Shown here one piece after another: positions 44,590 through 53,759 of a stretch of 64,000 nt of DNA; within the stretch, counting starts at the first letter, position 1; each line of letters begins with the position of its first letter. Under the pieces are notes generated by a model. The model was not told the origin of the DNA, did not search any database, and saw nothing but the letters and a program-made list of their open reading frames with translations. Source of the DNA: Verrucomicrobiales bacterium (GTDB lineage: Bacteria; Verrucomicrobiota; Verrucomicrobiia; Verrucomicrobiales; DEV007); assembly GCA_029210205.1 (NCBI GenBank), contig JARGOD010000005.1, positions 1-64,000 on the forward strand. Reading direction: 5' to 3'. A program made the translations under genes and the position numbers.

Positions 44590-47025
44590 TCACCAGGCGG
44601 CTCCGAGCTGCGGCTGTGGATTGACGCGGTAGGGCATCCAGACAATGCCGACTGCCTTCGAAGAACAGTTTTTCTTCAGGGGGGAAAGGCTGAGGGTTTC
44701 CAACTTCTCATTCATTGGATCCATCTCCTCTTTGAGCTGCTCGACTTCCTCTTCGCATTCGCGCTCAAGATCTTCGAGGTCCTCCCGGTAGTCTTCCACT
44801 TTCTCCTTTGCTCTCGCAACGTCGCGTCCTTCTTTCCAGGCGCGTGAGGCACCTGACATCGCGCTCCGGCTCTTTGTGCTGACGCTTCGACCTAACACGG
44901 CACCTAGAATGGTGCTGCCGATCTTCATGGCGGTGTCCAGTTTTGCACTGCTGGCCTGCGCCTCCTGTTCCGCGACAGTGTCCATGGCCCGCCCAATCCG
45001 GTCTTCGATGGTTTTGATTTTCTTTTCGTAACTGTCCTGCAATTCATCGACTTTTTCGTCGCGGATCTCATGAGCCGCATGAACGAGGCGTGCCCGGAAT
45101 TCGCCTTCGGTTTCCCCAAGGTTTGAATACTGACCCGTCAACGGGCTCTTGAAAACGGTGATGGTGTGATTGCCATAGAGGTAGTCAACGAGCTCTTTGC
45201 CAAGGCTCGTCCAGAGTTTCGAATCGAGCATCGACTGAGGAAGTGGTGAGAACGCGGCCCCATTGATCGGTTCAGTCCCGAGCTGGCTGATCTTCAATTG
45301 GTTGGGTAGCTCGAGATCCTGTGACCAGTTCACTTCGTCGGAGGCAGGATCGATTTTGTTGATCATGGCAACGGACTCGGTGCCGGTGATGCCCTTTTTG
45401 CTGTCTTGATATCGAACTTCGCCGACGCGGATGACGGCAGGAACATAGTTGATTTCCTCAGGTGGAACGTCGGGTCCGGCTGGAATGAAAAAGTCACGGG
45501 CGCCGCGGGGAAGCCTTGGGCGCATTTTCTCAGACTTGGCTGGCTTCGGGCTTTCTGCTTCGGGGGTTGGAGAGGACGACACTGCCGCTTCGATTTCGGC
45601 ACGTTTGCCATCCATCAATTTTTTGATCTGGCGGCGTGCCAGCGGGCCGGTTAGATAGCTCATGACCCAGCGCACGTGGAAAACAAGGGGAGCATCTTCA
45701 TGAACGTTGTTCATCAGAAAGACACGACTGCCAAGACCCGCGAGAAGTTGTTCCATTTTACTTCGATCAAATCCGCTGTCGTTGCTTGAGGCGGCACCTT
45801 CGAGTCCATCGAGAACCCTCGCTTTGTCGCGCTCGGTCTGAAGTCTCCCGAGCCACCATGTCCCAATGTTAGAGAGGGCCTTGTAATCGAGGTCAACGGG
45901 GTTTTGTGTCGCTAACAAAACGCCAAGGCCGAAAGCGCGGGCCTGTTTCAGCATCGTCATCATCGGCTTCTTCGAGGGCGGCATCGCCGAGGGAGGAAGG
46001 TAGCCATAGATCTCATCCATGTAGAGGAGAGCCCGCAAACTGGTTGTGCCGGTCTGAGATCTCATCCATCCAAGCATCTGGTTAAGAAGAAGTGAGACGA
46101 AGAACATTCGCTCCGAATCGCTGAGGTGCGCAATAGAGAAGATCGAGATGCGTGGCTTACCTTCCGGTGTATGCATCATGCTCTTGATGTTGAGCGGTTC
46201 TCCCTGCAGCCAGGTCGAGAATCCAGGTGAGGCGAGAAGATTATTCATCTTCATCGCGAGTTCGCGGCGGTCTTTCTCTGGACAGACCGTATCGAGGTCC
46301 ATGACGCCTATTTTTTCAAAGGGCGGAACCTGAATGTGGCGGATGAGACTTTCCAGGGTCACTCCCTGTTCTGCGCGCCATGCGTGGCTGAAAATGTTTG
46401 AGAGCAAAATATGCTCCGGGTCCTGAATTGGGTCTGCATCGACTCCGACGAGAGAGAGCAGGCTGGAGACTGTCGACTCGATTCGCTCAGCAAAGGCTTC
46501 TCCGTCATCGAGAACTTCAAATTCCGGAACATCGAGTGAACTGAGGATTGAAACGGGAAGTCCGGAATTAGAGCCGGGGGTATAGACAGTCAGATCGACT
46601 TTGTCGCGGAAGGATTGGATGCGCTCTGGCCCCTGTCCCCAACTGGCGAGACCGCTTTTCCACATTTCAGCAGTTTTCGCGGCATGTTCATCCGGGGTGA
46701 TTCCTTTCTTTGTAGCGTCGTCCTCATTGATCCAGGGGCGAAAGTCTTCCGGCGCGAGGTTTGGAAAGGTGAGGAGGAGGTTGGCGATGTCTCCTTTCGG
46801 GTCAATCACGATCGCAGGAATGTTGTCCATCGCCGCCTCTTCGAGAAGTGCCATGCAGAGGCCGGTCTTGCCGGAACCAGTCATTCCGAGGACGACGCCA
46901 TGGGTGACGAGGTCTTTGGAATCATAAAGGACGAGGTCGTCTTCCAGTTCTTTTTCAGTGAGATCGTACTCGCGACCGAGGTAGAATTTACCGAGCTTTT
47001 CGTAAGAGTCTGTCTTGATATCCAT
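44590..47025 (-). CDS. HerA-like ATPase with C-terminal coiled coil
   Basis: An 811-aa cytoplasmic ATPase of the HerA/FtsK superfamily. Walker A is GMTGSGKT (47-54), a DPKGDIANLL block follows, and the Walker B segment LLYMDEIYGYLP is near residue 345 with an ATQNP sensor after it. The C-terminal third has a glycine-rich hydrophobic patch (about 700-715) and a long Glu/Lys coiled coil. HerA proteins form hexamers that move along DNA, often with the NurA nuclease; no nuclease gene lies here. A small secreted-protein gene lies 18 nt upstream. Confidence 0.85.
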   Translation of the reverse strand: MDIKTDSYEKLGKFYLGREYDLTEKELEDDLVLYDSKDLVTHGVVLGMTGSGKTGLCMALLEEAAMDNIPAIVIDPKGDIANLLLTFPNLAPEDFRPWINEDDATKKGITPDEHAAKTAEMWKSGLASWGQGPERIQSFRDKVDLTVYTPGSNSGLPVSILSSLDVPEFEVLDDGEAFAERIESTVSSLLSLVGVDADPIQDPEHILLSNIFSHAWRAEQGVTLESLIRHIQVPPFEKIGVMDLDTVCPEKDRRELAMKMNNLLASPGFSTWLQGEPLNIKSMMHTPEGKPRISIFSIAHLSDSERMFFVSLLLNQMLGWMRSQTGTTSLRALLYMDEIYGYLPPSAMPPSKKPMMTMLKQARAFGLGVLLATQNPVDLDYKALSNIGTWWLGRLQTERDKARVLDGLEGAASSNDSGFDRSKMEQLLAGLGSRVFLMNNVHEDAPLVFHVRWVMSYLTGPLARRQIKKLMDGKRAEIEAAVSSSPTPEAESPKPAKSEKMRPRLPRGARDFFIPAGPDVPPEEINYVPAVIRVGEVRYQDSKKGITGTESVAMINKIDPASDEVNWSQDLELPNQLKISQLGTEPINGAAFSPLPQSMLDSKLWTSLGKELVDYLYGNHTITVFKSPLTGQYSNLGETEGEFRARLVHAAHEIRDEKVDELQDSYEKKIKTIEDRIGRAMDTVAEQEAQASSAKLDTAMKIGSTILGAVLGRSVSTKSRSAMSGASRAWKEGRDVARAKEKVEDYREDLEDLERECEEEVEQLKEEMDPMNEKLETLSLSPLKKNCSSKAVGIVWMPYRVNPQPQLGAAW

Positions 47026-47043
47026 GATCAGAAATAGGTGGGT

Positions 47044-47502
47044 TCAGGGAATAAGCGTGTAGCTGATCGATTCGCCGTGAACGCTTTGCATCCCGTTGCG
47101 CCCCTGCCATCCCCATAGTTTAAATTTTAATTTCGATCCCGTTTTGCCCGCTTTAGCAAAGTCAGTCGCAGTCAGCGTAAAGCGACCACGACCCGCGGAG
47201 GAGGCCGGGAGGTGGATCGTCTTGATGATTTTCAAGCCTGAGCGAATCTCGATCTTCGAAACGAATCCCTGCCTCGTGCGATACTCATAGGGAATTGAGG
47301 AGCCGGATTTGAAAATGCGGGAACCACTTGAATTTCTCGTGATGTGTACGTTCGGACGGTAAAGCTGACGTCTTTCCTGACGGCGTAAGGTATCGTTGAT
47401 TCGGTTTGGGCGGAATCCAAATTGCGCCTCGGCATTCATCGTAAAAAAGCTGCCTGCAACAAGGACCGGAACGAGAAGGAAGAAGAGTGGTCGAGAGGTC
47501 AT
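47044..47502 (-). CDS. small secreted protein of unknown function
   Basis: A 152-aa protein with a clear signal peptide (about 1-25, ending AEA) and a basic, Arg- and Ser-rich mature part that looks all-beta. I do not recognise a family. The frame opens 12 codons upstream, but the start at 47502 (MTSRPLFFLL) makes the signal peptide N-terminal. It is 18 nt upstream of the HerA-like ATPase gene, and they may share a transcript. Confidence 0.65.
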   Translation of the reverse strand: MTSRPLFFLLVPVLVAGSFFTMNAEAQFGFRPNRINDTLRRQERRQLYRPNVHITRNSSGSRIFKSGSSIPYEYRTRQGFVSKIEIRSGLKIIKTIHLPASSAGRGRFTLTATDFAKAGKTGSKLKFKLWGWQGRNGMQSVHGESISYTLIP

Positions 47503-47589
47503 GGGCAAAAGAGTTGGTCCGCATTTACGTTGTCGCAATGGACTGGGCAGTATGATAGGAACTTCACTCCCTAATTTCCAATGTTTCTT

Positions 47590-49062
47590 ATGAGTAAATC
47601 AGCTGTCATTCTTTGCGGTCTTTTCACGATTTTGTTTATTTCGCTGACCAACGGAGAAGATTCACGACCTCCAAACGTTGTCATCGTTTTTACGGATGAT
47701 CAGGGCTACGGCGATGTCGGAGTCTTTGGCGCAGAGGGATATGAGACTCCGCATCTTGATAAAATGGCTGCTGAAGGCCGCACCTTCACACGGTGGTATG
47801 CCGCTCAGGCAGTCTGCTCAGCCTCGCGGACGGGTCTCTTGACTGGTTGCTATCCGAATCGTCTTGGCATGCATGGAGCACTCGGACCGGGCAGTGCTCA
47901 CGGGCTAAACCCTGAAGAGACAACGCTTCCGGAAGTTTTTAAGTCGAAAGGATACGCCACCGGTATGTTTGGTAAGTGGCACCTTGGGGACCATGAAAAG
48001 TTTTTGCCGCTGAACCACGGATTTGACGAGTATTTTGGCATCCCTTACTCCAACGACATGTGGCCAATGCACCCGACCGCAAAGCATTTTCCACCGCTTC
48101 CGTTAATCGATGGAAATGATTGGCTGCGTCATGCCGACGAGAAAGATCAGAAGATGATGACGACTTGGCTGACGACGAAAGCTGTCGATTTCATCAACCG
48201 GAACCGGGAGAATCCATTCTTTCTCTACGTGCCTCATCCGCAACCGCACGTTCCTCTGTATGTGAGTGATCGCTTTGCCGGAACGACGGAACATGGAATT
48301 TACGGAGACGTCATCGCAGAGATTGACTGGTCGGTAGGAGAAATCCTCAATGCGATCAGCACTAATGGTCTTGACGAAGACACACTCGTCATTTTCACGA
48401 GCGACAACGGTCCCTGGCTTTCCTACGGCACTCACGCGGGTTCTTCGGGGCCGCTGCGCGAGGGTAAGGGGACTTCATGGGAGGGTGGATACCGTGAACC
48501 ATGCATCATGCGTTGGCCCGGAACAATCCCCGCCGGGACGGTGACCGACACGCCGGCGATGAATATCGACCTTCTTCCAACACTCGCCAATTTGATTGAG
48601 GCTGAGCTCCCTGAGCGAAAGATTGATGGGCTCGATGTTTGGCCCATCATTTCCGGGGAAGAGGGCGCGGAAAATCCTCATGATGCATATTGGATATACT
48701 ACAAAAAAAATGAATTGCAGGCGGTCATGAGCGGCGACTGGAAGCTCATACTTCCGCACACCTATCGGACTCTGGGTGGTCGTGAAGGCACCAGTGACGG
48801 GCTTCCGATCAAATATGAAAATCTTAAGTCAGGCCTCGAGTTGTATGATCTCAGTAAAGACATCGGGGAAAGCAATAACCTTGCTGGCTCCATGCCGGAA
48901 AAAGTTGCTGATTTAATGAAGCATGCCGAAGCAGCCCGCGCCGAACTGGGAGACAATCTAGTGAAGAGAGAAGGCAGCGGATCGCGCGAGCCGGGCAGAC
49001 TGACTGAGGAGGAGCGATTGGCGCTCGAGAAAAAACATTGGCCAGACGGAAAGAAAAAGTGA
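47590..49062 (+). CDS. secreted sulfatase (cysteine type)
   Basis: A family S1 sulfatase of about 490 aa. A signal peptide spans about 1-22. The D36-D37-Q-G-Y-G-D metal motif and the maturation motif C76-S-A-S-R are intact; the cysteine needs conversion to formylglycine. The HLGDHEKFLP and IFTSDNGPW segments supply further active-site residues. It resembles arylsulfatase A/N-acetylgalactosamine-6-sulfatase types more than the sulfatase at 11663-13066, so the two probably act on different sulfate esters. An upstream ATG at 47581 would add three residues. Confidence 0.93.
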   Translation: MSKSAVILCGLFTILFISLTNGEDSRPPNVVIVFTDDQGYGDVGVFGAEGYETPHLDKMAAEGRTFTRWYAAQAVCSASRTGLLTGCYPNRLGMHGALGPGSAHGLNPEETTLPEVFKSKGYATGMFGKWHLGDHEKFLPLNHGFDEYFGIPYSNDMWPMHPTAKHFPPLPLIDGNDWLRHADEKDQKMMTTWLTTKAVDFINRNRENPFFLYVPHPQPHVPLYVSDRFAGTTEHGIYGDVIAEIDWSVGEILNAISTNGLDEDTLVIFTSDNGPWLSYGTHAGSSGPLREGKGTSWEGGYREPCIMRWPGTIPAGTVTDTPAMNIDLLPTLANLIEAELPERKIDGLDVWPIISGEEGAENPHDAYWIYYKKNELQAVMSGDWKLILPHTYRTLGGREGTSDGLPIKYENLKSGLELYDLSKDIGESNNLAGSMPEKVADLMKHAEAARAELGDNLVKREGSGSREPGRLTEEERLALEKKHWPDGKKK

Positions 49063-49087
49063 CGAGGTGCCGTATTCATCCGCCATC

Positions 49088-49375
49088 ATGGCAGAATACG
49101 AAGATCGATACCCCCTTAACACTCCCGGAGCCTTTTACGTCGATGACCAGTGCATCGATTGTGACATGTGTCGTTTGAATGCTCCGGACTTTTTCACCCG
49201 TGATGACGAAGGCGCCCAATCCTTCGTTCATCATCAGCCCACTACTGAGGCGGAGAGGAACCTTTGTCTTGAAGCGCTTGATGGATGCCCTGTTGAAGCG
49301 ATCGGAGGCGACGGACCCGCCAGAGAAATCGATGGGAAAAATCACTCCCGTCTTTCCGATTTCGTGCGACAATAG
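49088..49375 (+). CDS. ferredoxin, single 4Fe-4S type
   Basis: A 95-aa ferredoxin. The cluster ligands are C22-x2-C25-x2-C28 and C67-P, with an extra cysteine C60. This is the single-cluster pattern seen in Bacillus- and Streptomyces-type ferredoxins. An upstream ATG at 49067 is in frame, but MAEYEDRY at 49088 is the more natural start. The gene ends 7 nt before metF. Confidence 0.88.
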   Translation: MAEYEDRYPLNTPGAFYVDDQCIDCDMCRLNAPDFFTRDDEGAQSFVHHQPTTEAERNLCLEALDGCPVEAIGGDGPAREIDGKNHSRLSDFVRQ

Positions 49376-49382
49376 CCGCCAC

Positions 49383-50291
49383 ATGCACATTCAGGATATC
49401 TTGGCCCGGGGAAAGACGACTTTCTCCTTCGAATTTTTTCCGCCGAAAACGGAGAAGGCATCCGAGGCGCTTTATGAGACTATCTCAGAGCTCGAGGCTT
49501 ATGAGCCAGCTTTTGTCAGTGTGACCTATGGTGCCGGTGGCTCGACTCGTGAGCTCACGAACGATCTTGTCGTTCGGCTGAAGACGACGACGTCGCTCGA
49601 TCCAATTCCCCATCTCACTTGTGTGTGTCATCAGGAAGGCGATATTGAATCCATTCTTTCGCGTTACGCTGAAGAGGGCGTTAGCAATATATTAGCTTTA
49701 GGTGGGGATCCACCTCGCGACCTGACCAATTATCGGAAAGCCGACGATGCTTTTCAACAGGCCGCTGATCTCGTCCGCTACATTCGGAATTTCAAAGGGC
49801 ATGCGGATTCCCGTGGTTTTGGGATCGGCGTTGCAGGATTTCCTGAAGGGCATCCAGGCACCCCGAATCGCCTCAAGGAAATGGATTACCTCAAGGCGAA
49901 AGTCGATGAAGGCGCCGATTACATTGTGACTCAGCTTTTTTTCAGCAATGACGACTTTCACGATTTTCGTGATCGTTGTTCGCTTGCCGGAATCAATGTT
50001 CCGATCATTGCCGGAATCATGCCTGTCGCTTCAACGAAAGGCATGGAGCGAATGGCCGATCTTGCCGCCGGGGCACGCTTCCCCGCTAAGCTCTTACGTT
50101 CTCTCGGCCGTGCCGGTGATGATTCAAAAGCGGTCGAGAAGGTGGGGATCCATTACGCGACCGAACAGTGCTCAGATCTTCTTGAGCACGATGTAGCCGG
50201 GATCCACTTTTACACTCTCAACCAGTCTCATGCGACGCGTGAGATCTATGCGAACCTGGGGCTTAAGACCTCCGCGTCGCTCGTAGCTTGA
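49383..50291 (+). CDS. metF: methylenetetrahydrofolate reductase
   Basis: MetF reduces 5,10-methylene-THF to 5-methyl-THF for methionine synthesis. This 302-aa protein has the FSFEFFPPKTEKA block at the N-terminus, the VTYGAGGSTR segment, and the ALGGDPP and TQLFF blocks, all typical of the FAD-containing TIM barrel. The frame is open upstream to 49179, but that overlaps the ferredoxin gene. The close ferredoxin neighbour raises the question of the electron donor, which is usually NADH. Confidence 0.95.
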   Translation: MHIQDILARGKTTFSFEFFPPKTEKASEALYETISELEAYEPAFVSVTYGAGGSTRELTNDLVVRLKTTTSLDPIPHLTCVCHQEGDIESILSRYAEEGVSNILALGGDPPRDLTNYRKADDAFQQAADLVRYIRNFKGHADSRGFGIGVAGFPEGHPGTPNRLKEMDYLKAKVDEGADYIVTQLFFSNDDFHDFRDRCSLAGINVPIIAGIMPVASTKGMERMADLAAGARFPAKLLRSLGRAGDDSKAVEKVGIHYATEQCSDLLEHDVAGIHFYTLNQSHATREIYANLGLKTSASLVA

Positions 50292-50304
50292 TCCTGGCGA
50301 ATTG

Positions 50305-51339
50305 ATGAAGCGTTTCCCCTGGCGCATCGTTCTCTACCTTGTTTTCCTGCTCTATATCTTTCTGGATTTAAAGGTTTGTCAGGGGCCGCTCAGTCAAGCA
50401 TTCTCAGAGCGGCAAAGCACCCTCGAAGAGGCTGCAAAAGATCAAAATTGGGTTGCCTTGGTGAATCAGGAGCCAATTTCCTCTGATCAGCTTCGGCTCG
50501 CTGTTTTCCGGCATCTTTATCAGCGGGGGAAGGAAAGTGATGCCATCCCTGAAAGGAATCATGAAATGATTCGCAGAGCCGTCCTGCAGTCACTGATTGA
50601 TGATTTGTTAGTGAAGCAGTACGCTGACGGGGAAGGGTTTTCTGCTTCTGATGAAGAGATTTCCGGTTTCATCGAAACATGGGAAGCCCAGTTTGGTTCT
50701 CTCGAAGAACTTGAGGAGAGGGCTGAACTTCAGTCTCTTGAGTTAGAGGAACGACGGGCTGAACTCGGCCGAATTTGGTCGAGAAAGAAATGGCTTGAGA
50801 AACGAATCGCTCCCGGAATCGATGTCACTGATGAAGAAGTTCGTGAATGGTTCGAAGCGAACCGGGAGAGTGGAAAAGGCTTTTTGGAGCCGGAGAAAAT
50901 CCGGGCCCGGATTATTTTTCTCAGTACCGTGATCAATGATGATGATTCGCGCGAAAAGCTGATTCGCAGGATTCATCGACAGATTGGAGAGGGGGAGGGA
51001 ACATTTGAAGAATTGGCAGAAGAATTTTCTGAGGATCTCCGGACGAAGAAGCGGGGAGGGGACATGAACTGGTTTGCCCGGGACAGGGTTCCGGATGATT
51101 TTGGGGAAGTCGTCTTTGCGCTGGAAGTAGGGGCGCTTAGTGAACCTTTTCGTACCTCGATTGGATGGAACCTGGTGAAAATAGAAGACCGACAAGACGA
51201 GCGACCTGTTTCATTCGAAGAAATCGAAACTGAAATCAGGCATCACCTCGAAAATCAACGAACCGTTGAGACGATCAAGAGACTCATGAAGAAGCTTCGC
51301 ACGGTCGCGAATATTCGATTGTTTCCGGAGAACCTTTGA
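50305..51339 (+). CDS. parvulin-type peptidyl-prolyl isomerase (SurA/PpiD-like)
   Basis: A 344-aa protein with a membrane anchor or uncleaved signal (about 7-24), a SurA-like helical N-terminal domain, and a parvulin rotamase domain (about 200-300; blocks DLRTKKRGGDMNWF and FALEVGALSEPF). It probably folds outer-membrane or secreted proteins in the periplasm. The gene follows metF by 13 nt. A TTG one codon upstream is a possible alternative start. Confidence 0.87.
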   Translation: MKRFPWRIVLYLVFLLYIFLDLKVCQGPLSQAFSERQSTLEEAAKDQNWVALVNQEPISSDQLRLAVFRHLYQRGKESDAIPERNHEMIRRAVLQSLIDDLLVKQYADGEGFSASDEEISGFIETWEAQFGSLEELEERAELQSLELEERRAELGRIWSRKKWLEKRIAPGIDVTDEEVREWFEANRESGKGFLEPEKIRARIIFLSTVINDDDSREKLIRRIHRQIGEGEGTFEELAEEFSEDLRTKKRGGDMNWFARDRVPDDFGEVVFALEVGALSEPFRTSIGWNLVKIEDRQDERPVSFEEIETEIRHHLENQRTVETIKRLMKKLRTVANIRLFPENL

Positions 51340-51358
51340 AGCGATTTGGTCCCGTCAG

Positions 51359-52819
51359 CTAACTTAGGTAAGCAGATAAGCCCTGAACTCCGCCCTCACG
51401 GCCAAAGCCGCTCTCTTTGTATCCTCCAAAGGGGCTGGTGGGATCGAATTTGTTGAAGGTATTCGCCCAAATAACGCCGGCCTTGAGCTGGTCCGCGATG
51501 CTGAAGATTTTGCTTCCTTTGTCCGTCCAGATTCCGGCGCTTAGACCATAGCATGTGTCGTTGGCGAGGCTGACTGCCTCCGCCGGAGTACGAAACGTCA
51601 TGATGCTGAGAACCGGGCCGAATATTTCCTCACGAGCGACCCGGTGGCTCGAGGTCACTCCGGTGAAGAACGAAGGACGATGCCAGAAGCCTTCCTCCGG
51701 AATCCGGCAAGACGAAGTATGCAACTCGGCTCCCTCCTCTTCCCCTGTTTTGACCAGTTCTGTGATTCGTTTCAATTGCGCCTTTGAGTTGATCGCGCCG
51801 ATATCAGTATTTTTATCGAGCGGATCGCCGACGCGAAGAGTTTCGATGCGGCGTGAGAGCCGGGCAACAAAATCATCGTGAATCGATTCCTGAATGAGGA
51901 GGCGACTGCCTGCACAACAAACGTGTCCCTGATTGAAATAGATCCCGTTGATGACTCCTTCGACGGCTTGATCGATAGTGCAGTCGTCAAATACGATATT
52001 GGCTGCTTTTCCCCCCAGTTCGAGAGTCAGCTTCTTCGGGGTTCCAGCGACAGATTGCGCGATGCGTTTTCCGACCGCGGTGGAACCGGTGAAAGCTATC
52101 TTGTCGACGTCATCATGTTCGACGAGGGCCGCGCCTGTTTCCCCGGCACCACTTACGATATTGACAACGCCCGGGGGAAGGCCGGCATCCTGAAAGATCT
52201 CCGCGAGGTGCATTGCGGTGATGGATGTTGTTTCCGCCGGCTTGAGGACGACCGTATTGCCGCAAGCCAATGCCGGGGCAATCTTCCAGGCGGCCATGAG
52301 GAGTGGAAAATTCCACGGGATGACCTGGCCGGCAACGCCGAGTGGTCGAGGGTCCTTGCCGGGAAACGCGTATTTCAGCTTGTCGGCCCAGCCGGCATAG
52401 TAGAAAAAGTGTGCTGCGACGAGGGGGAGATCTACGTCCCGACTTTCTTTAATAGGCTTGCCGCCGTCCATTGACTCGAGGATCGCCAACTCGCGCGCTT
52501 TTTCCTGAATGATCCGGGCAATGCGGAAGAGGTATTTCCCACGCTCAGCAGGAGGCATCGGACCCCAGACTTTTTCGTAGGCGCGCCTTGCGCTTTTCAC
52601 GGCGAGATTGATGTCTGATTCTTCCGCCTTTGCAATGCGGGCGAGACGTTTCCCGGTTGCAGGATTAACCGAGTTGAAATAGCTGCCGGATTGGGGTGCG
52701 ACAAATTCTCCATTGATGAACAGTTCGTACTGCTTCTTCAGGGGAACCGGGGTTGTTTCCGGAGCGGGAGCGTAACTGAGGGAGCTTCCAAATTTGAGAT
52801 GATGTTTCTTTTTGTCCAT
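51359..52819 (-). CDS. aldehyde dehydrogenase family protein
   Basis: A 486-aa NAD(P)+-dependent aldehyde dehydrogenase. The IPWNFPLLMAAWK segment, KPAETTS, the FTGSTAVGK nucleotide-binding block, the catalytic glutamate in LELGGKA and the catalytic Cys in QGHVCCAGSR are present. It sits 12 nt downstream of deoC, which releases acetaldehyde from deoxyribose 5-phosphate, so acetaldehyde is its most likely substrate. Confidence 0.93.
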   Translation of the reverse strand: MDKKKHHLKFGSSLSYAPAPETTPVPLKKQYELFINGEFVAPQSGSYFNSVNPATGKRLARIAKAEESDINLAVKSARRAYEKVWGPMPPAERGKYLFRIARIIQEKARELAILESMDGGKPIKESRDVDLPLVAAHFFYYAGWADKLKYAFPGKDPRPLGVAGQVIPWNFPLLMAAWKIAPALACGNTVVLKPAETTSITAMHLAEIFQDAGLPPGVVNIVSGAGETGAALVEHDDVDKIAFTGSTAVGKRIAQSVAGTPKKLTLELGGKAANIVFDDCTIDQAVEGVINGIYFNQGHVCCAGSRLLIQESIHDDFVARLSRRIETLRVGDPLDKNTDIGAINSKAQLKRITELVKTGEEEGAELHTSSCRIPEEGFWHRPSFFTGVTSSHRVAREEIFGPVLSIMTFRTPAEAVSLANDTCYGLSAGIWTDKGSKIFSIADQLKAGVIWANTFNKFDPTSPFGGYKESGFGREGGVQGLSAYLS

Positions 52820-52831
52820 CCTAAGGTGCTG

Positions 52832-53731
52832 CTAGCTTTTGGAAAAATAGTCAGCGCTTTGATAATTACCGTCGATGAGTTTGGCGAGTTGAAGTTCCAC
52901 GTCTCCGAGGAGTGAACTGGCTCCAAAGCGGAATAAATCGGGAGTGAGCCAGTCGTCACCTAGAGTTTCTTTTACCATGACGAGAAACTGAAGAGCCTCT
53001 TTTGCCGTTCGGATTCCGCCGGCTGGTTTCACTCCGATTCTTTTCCCGGTTTTGAGGAAATGATCACGAACCGTTTCAAGCATGACGAGGGTGACGGGCA
53101 GAGTCGCAGCCGGGGAAACCTTGCCGGTTGAGGTCTTAATGAAATCACCGCCCGCTTCAATCGCGAGCTGACTCACGAGCCTGACGTTGTCATAAGTTTG
53201 GAGTTCACCCGTCTCGAAGATAACTTTGAGGTGAGCTTTTCCACAGGCTTCTTTGACTGCGGAAATTTCATCACTCACTTCAGCGAGCCTGCCTTCTAGA
53301 AAATTACCTCGACTAATGACCATGTCGATTTCTTGAGCCCCTGACTGAACTGCATCTTTCACATCGGCGAGCCTTAACTTTAAAGGATATTGCCCGCTGG
53401 GAAATCCGGTGGCAACAGAGGCGACAGGAATGCTGCTTCCATCGAGTTCCTCCACGGCGTGAGCCACTTGATTAGGGTAGACACAGACCGCACCGCAGGG
53501 TGGACAGTCATATCGCTTTGCCATTGGCTGACGTGCTTTGCGGCAGAGGCGTGAGACTTTGCCCTTCGTGTCGGCTCCTTCAAGCGTCGTCAGGTCCATC
53601 ATCGAAACTGCCATCTTGAGACCAACTGCCTTGGCCTCATTTTTGATGGAGCGTTTCTTGAAGCTTGCGGCACGCTCTTCGAGGCCGACCTGATCAATGC
53701 GGGGCACAGGGTAGTTTAAAACAAACGACAT
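52832..53731 (-). CDS. deoC: deoxyribose-phosphate aldolase (eukaryotic-like type)
   Basis: A 299-aa class I aldolase that splits 2-deoxyribose 5-phosphate into acetaldehyde and glyceraldehyde 3-phosphate. The Schiff-base lysine lies in DFIKTSTGKV and the second active lysine in VKPAGGIR. Length and sequence resemble the longer human DERA type (DLTTLEG and RLCRKA blocks, FGASSLL near the end) more than E. coli DeoC of about 260 aa. A CPPCGAVC cluster stands in the loop before the CVYP strand. It is coupled to the aldehyde dehydrogenase. Confidence 0.93.
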   Translation of the reverse strand: MSFVLNYPVPRIDQVGLEERAASFKKRSIKNEAKAVGLKMAVSMMDLTTLEGADTKGKVSRLCRKARQPMAKRYDCPPCGAVCVYPNQVAHAVEELDGSSIPVASVATGFPSGQYPLKLRLADVKDAVQSGAQEIDMVISRGNFLEGRLAEVSDEISAVKEACGKAHLKVIFETGELQTYDNVRLVSQLAIEAGGDFIKTSTGKVSPAATLPVTLVMLETVRDHFLKTGKRIGVKPAGGIRTAKEALQFLVMVKETLGDDWLTPDLFRFGASSLLGDVELQLAKLIDGNYQSADYFSKS

Positions 53732-53759
53732 GACTTAACGGAGAGGCTTCGTGTCACAC

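Noticed and set aside
44590..47025. An anti-phage defence island around the HerA-like ATPase
   Set aside because: No Sir2, DUF4297, nuclease or other defence partner lies nearby; the flanks are bioA and a sulfatase.
51878..52474. A 198-codon open frame on the plus strand
   Set aside because: It is antisense to the aldehyde dehydrogenase, whose catalytic motifs are intact.
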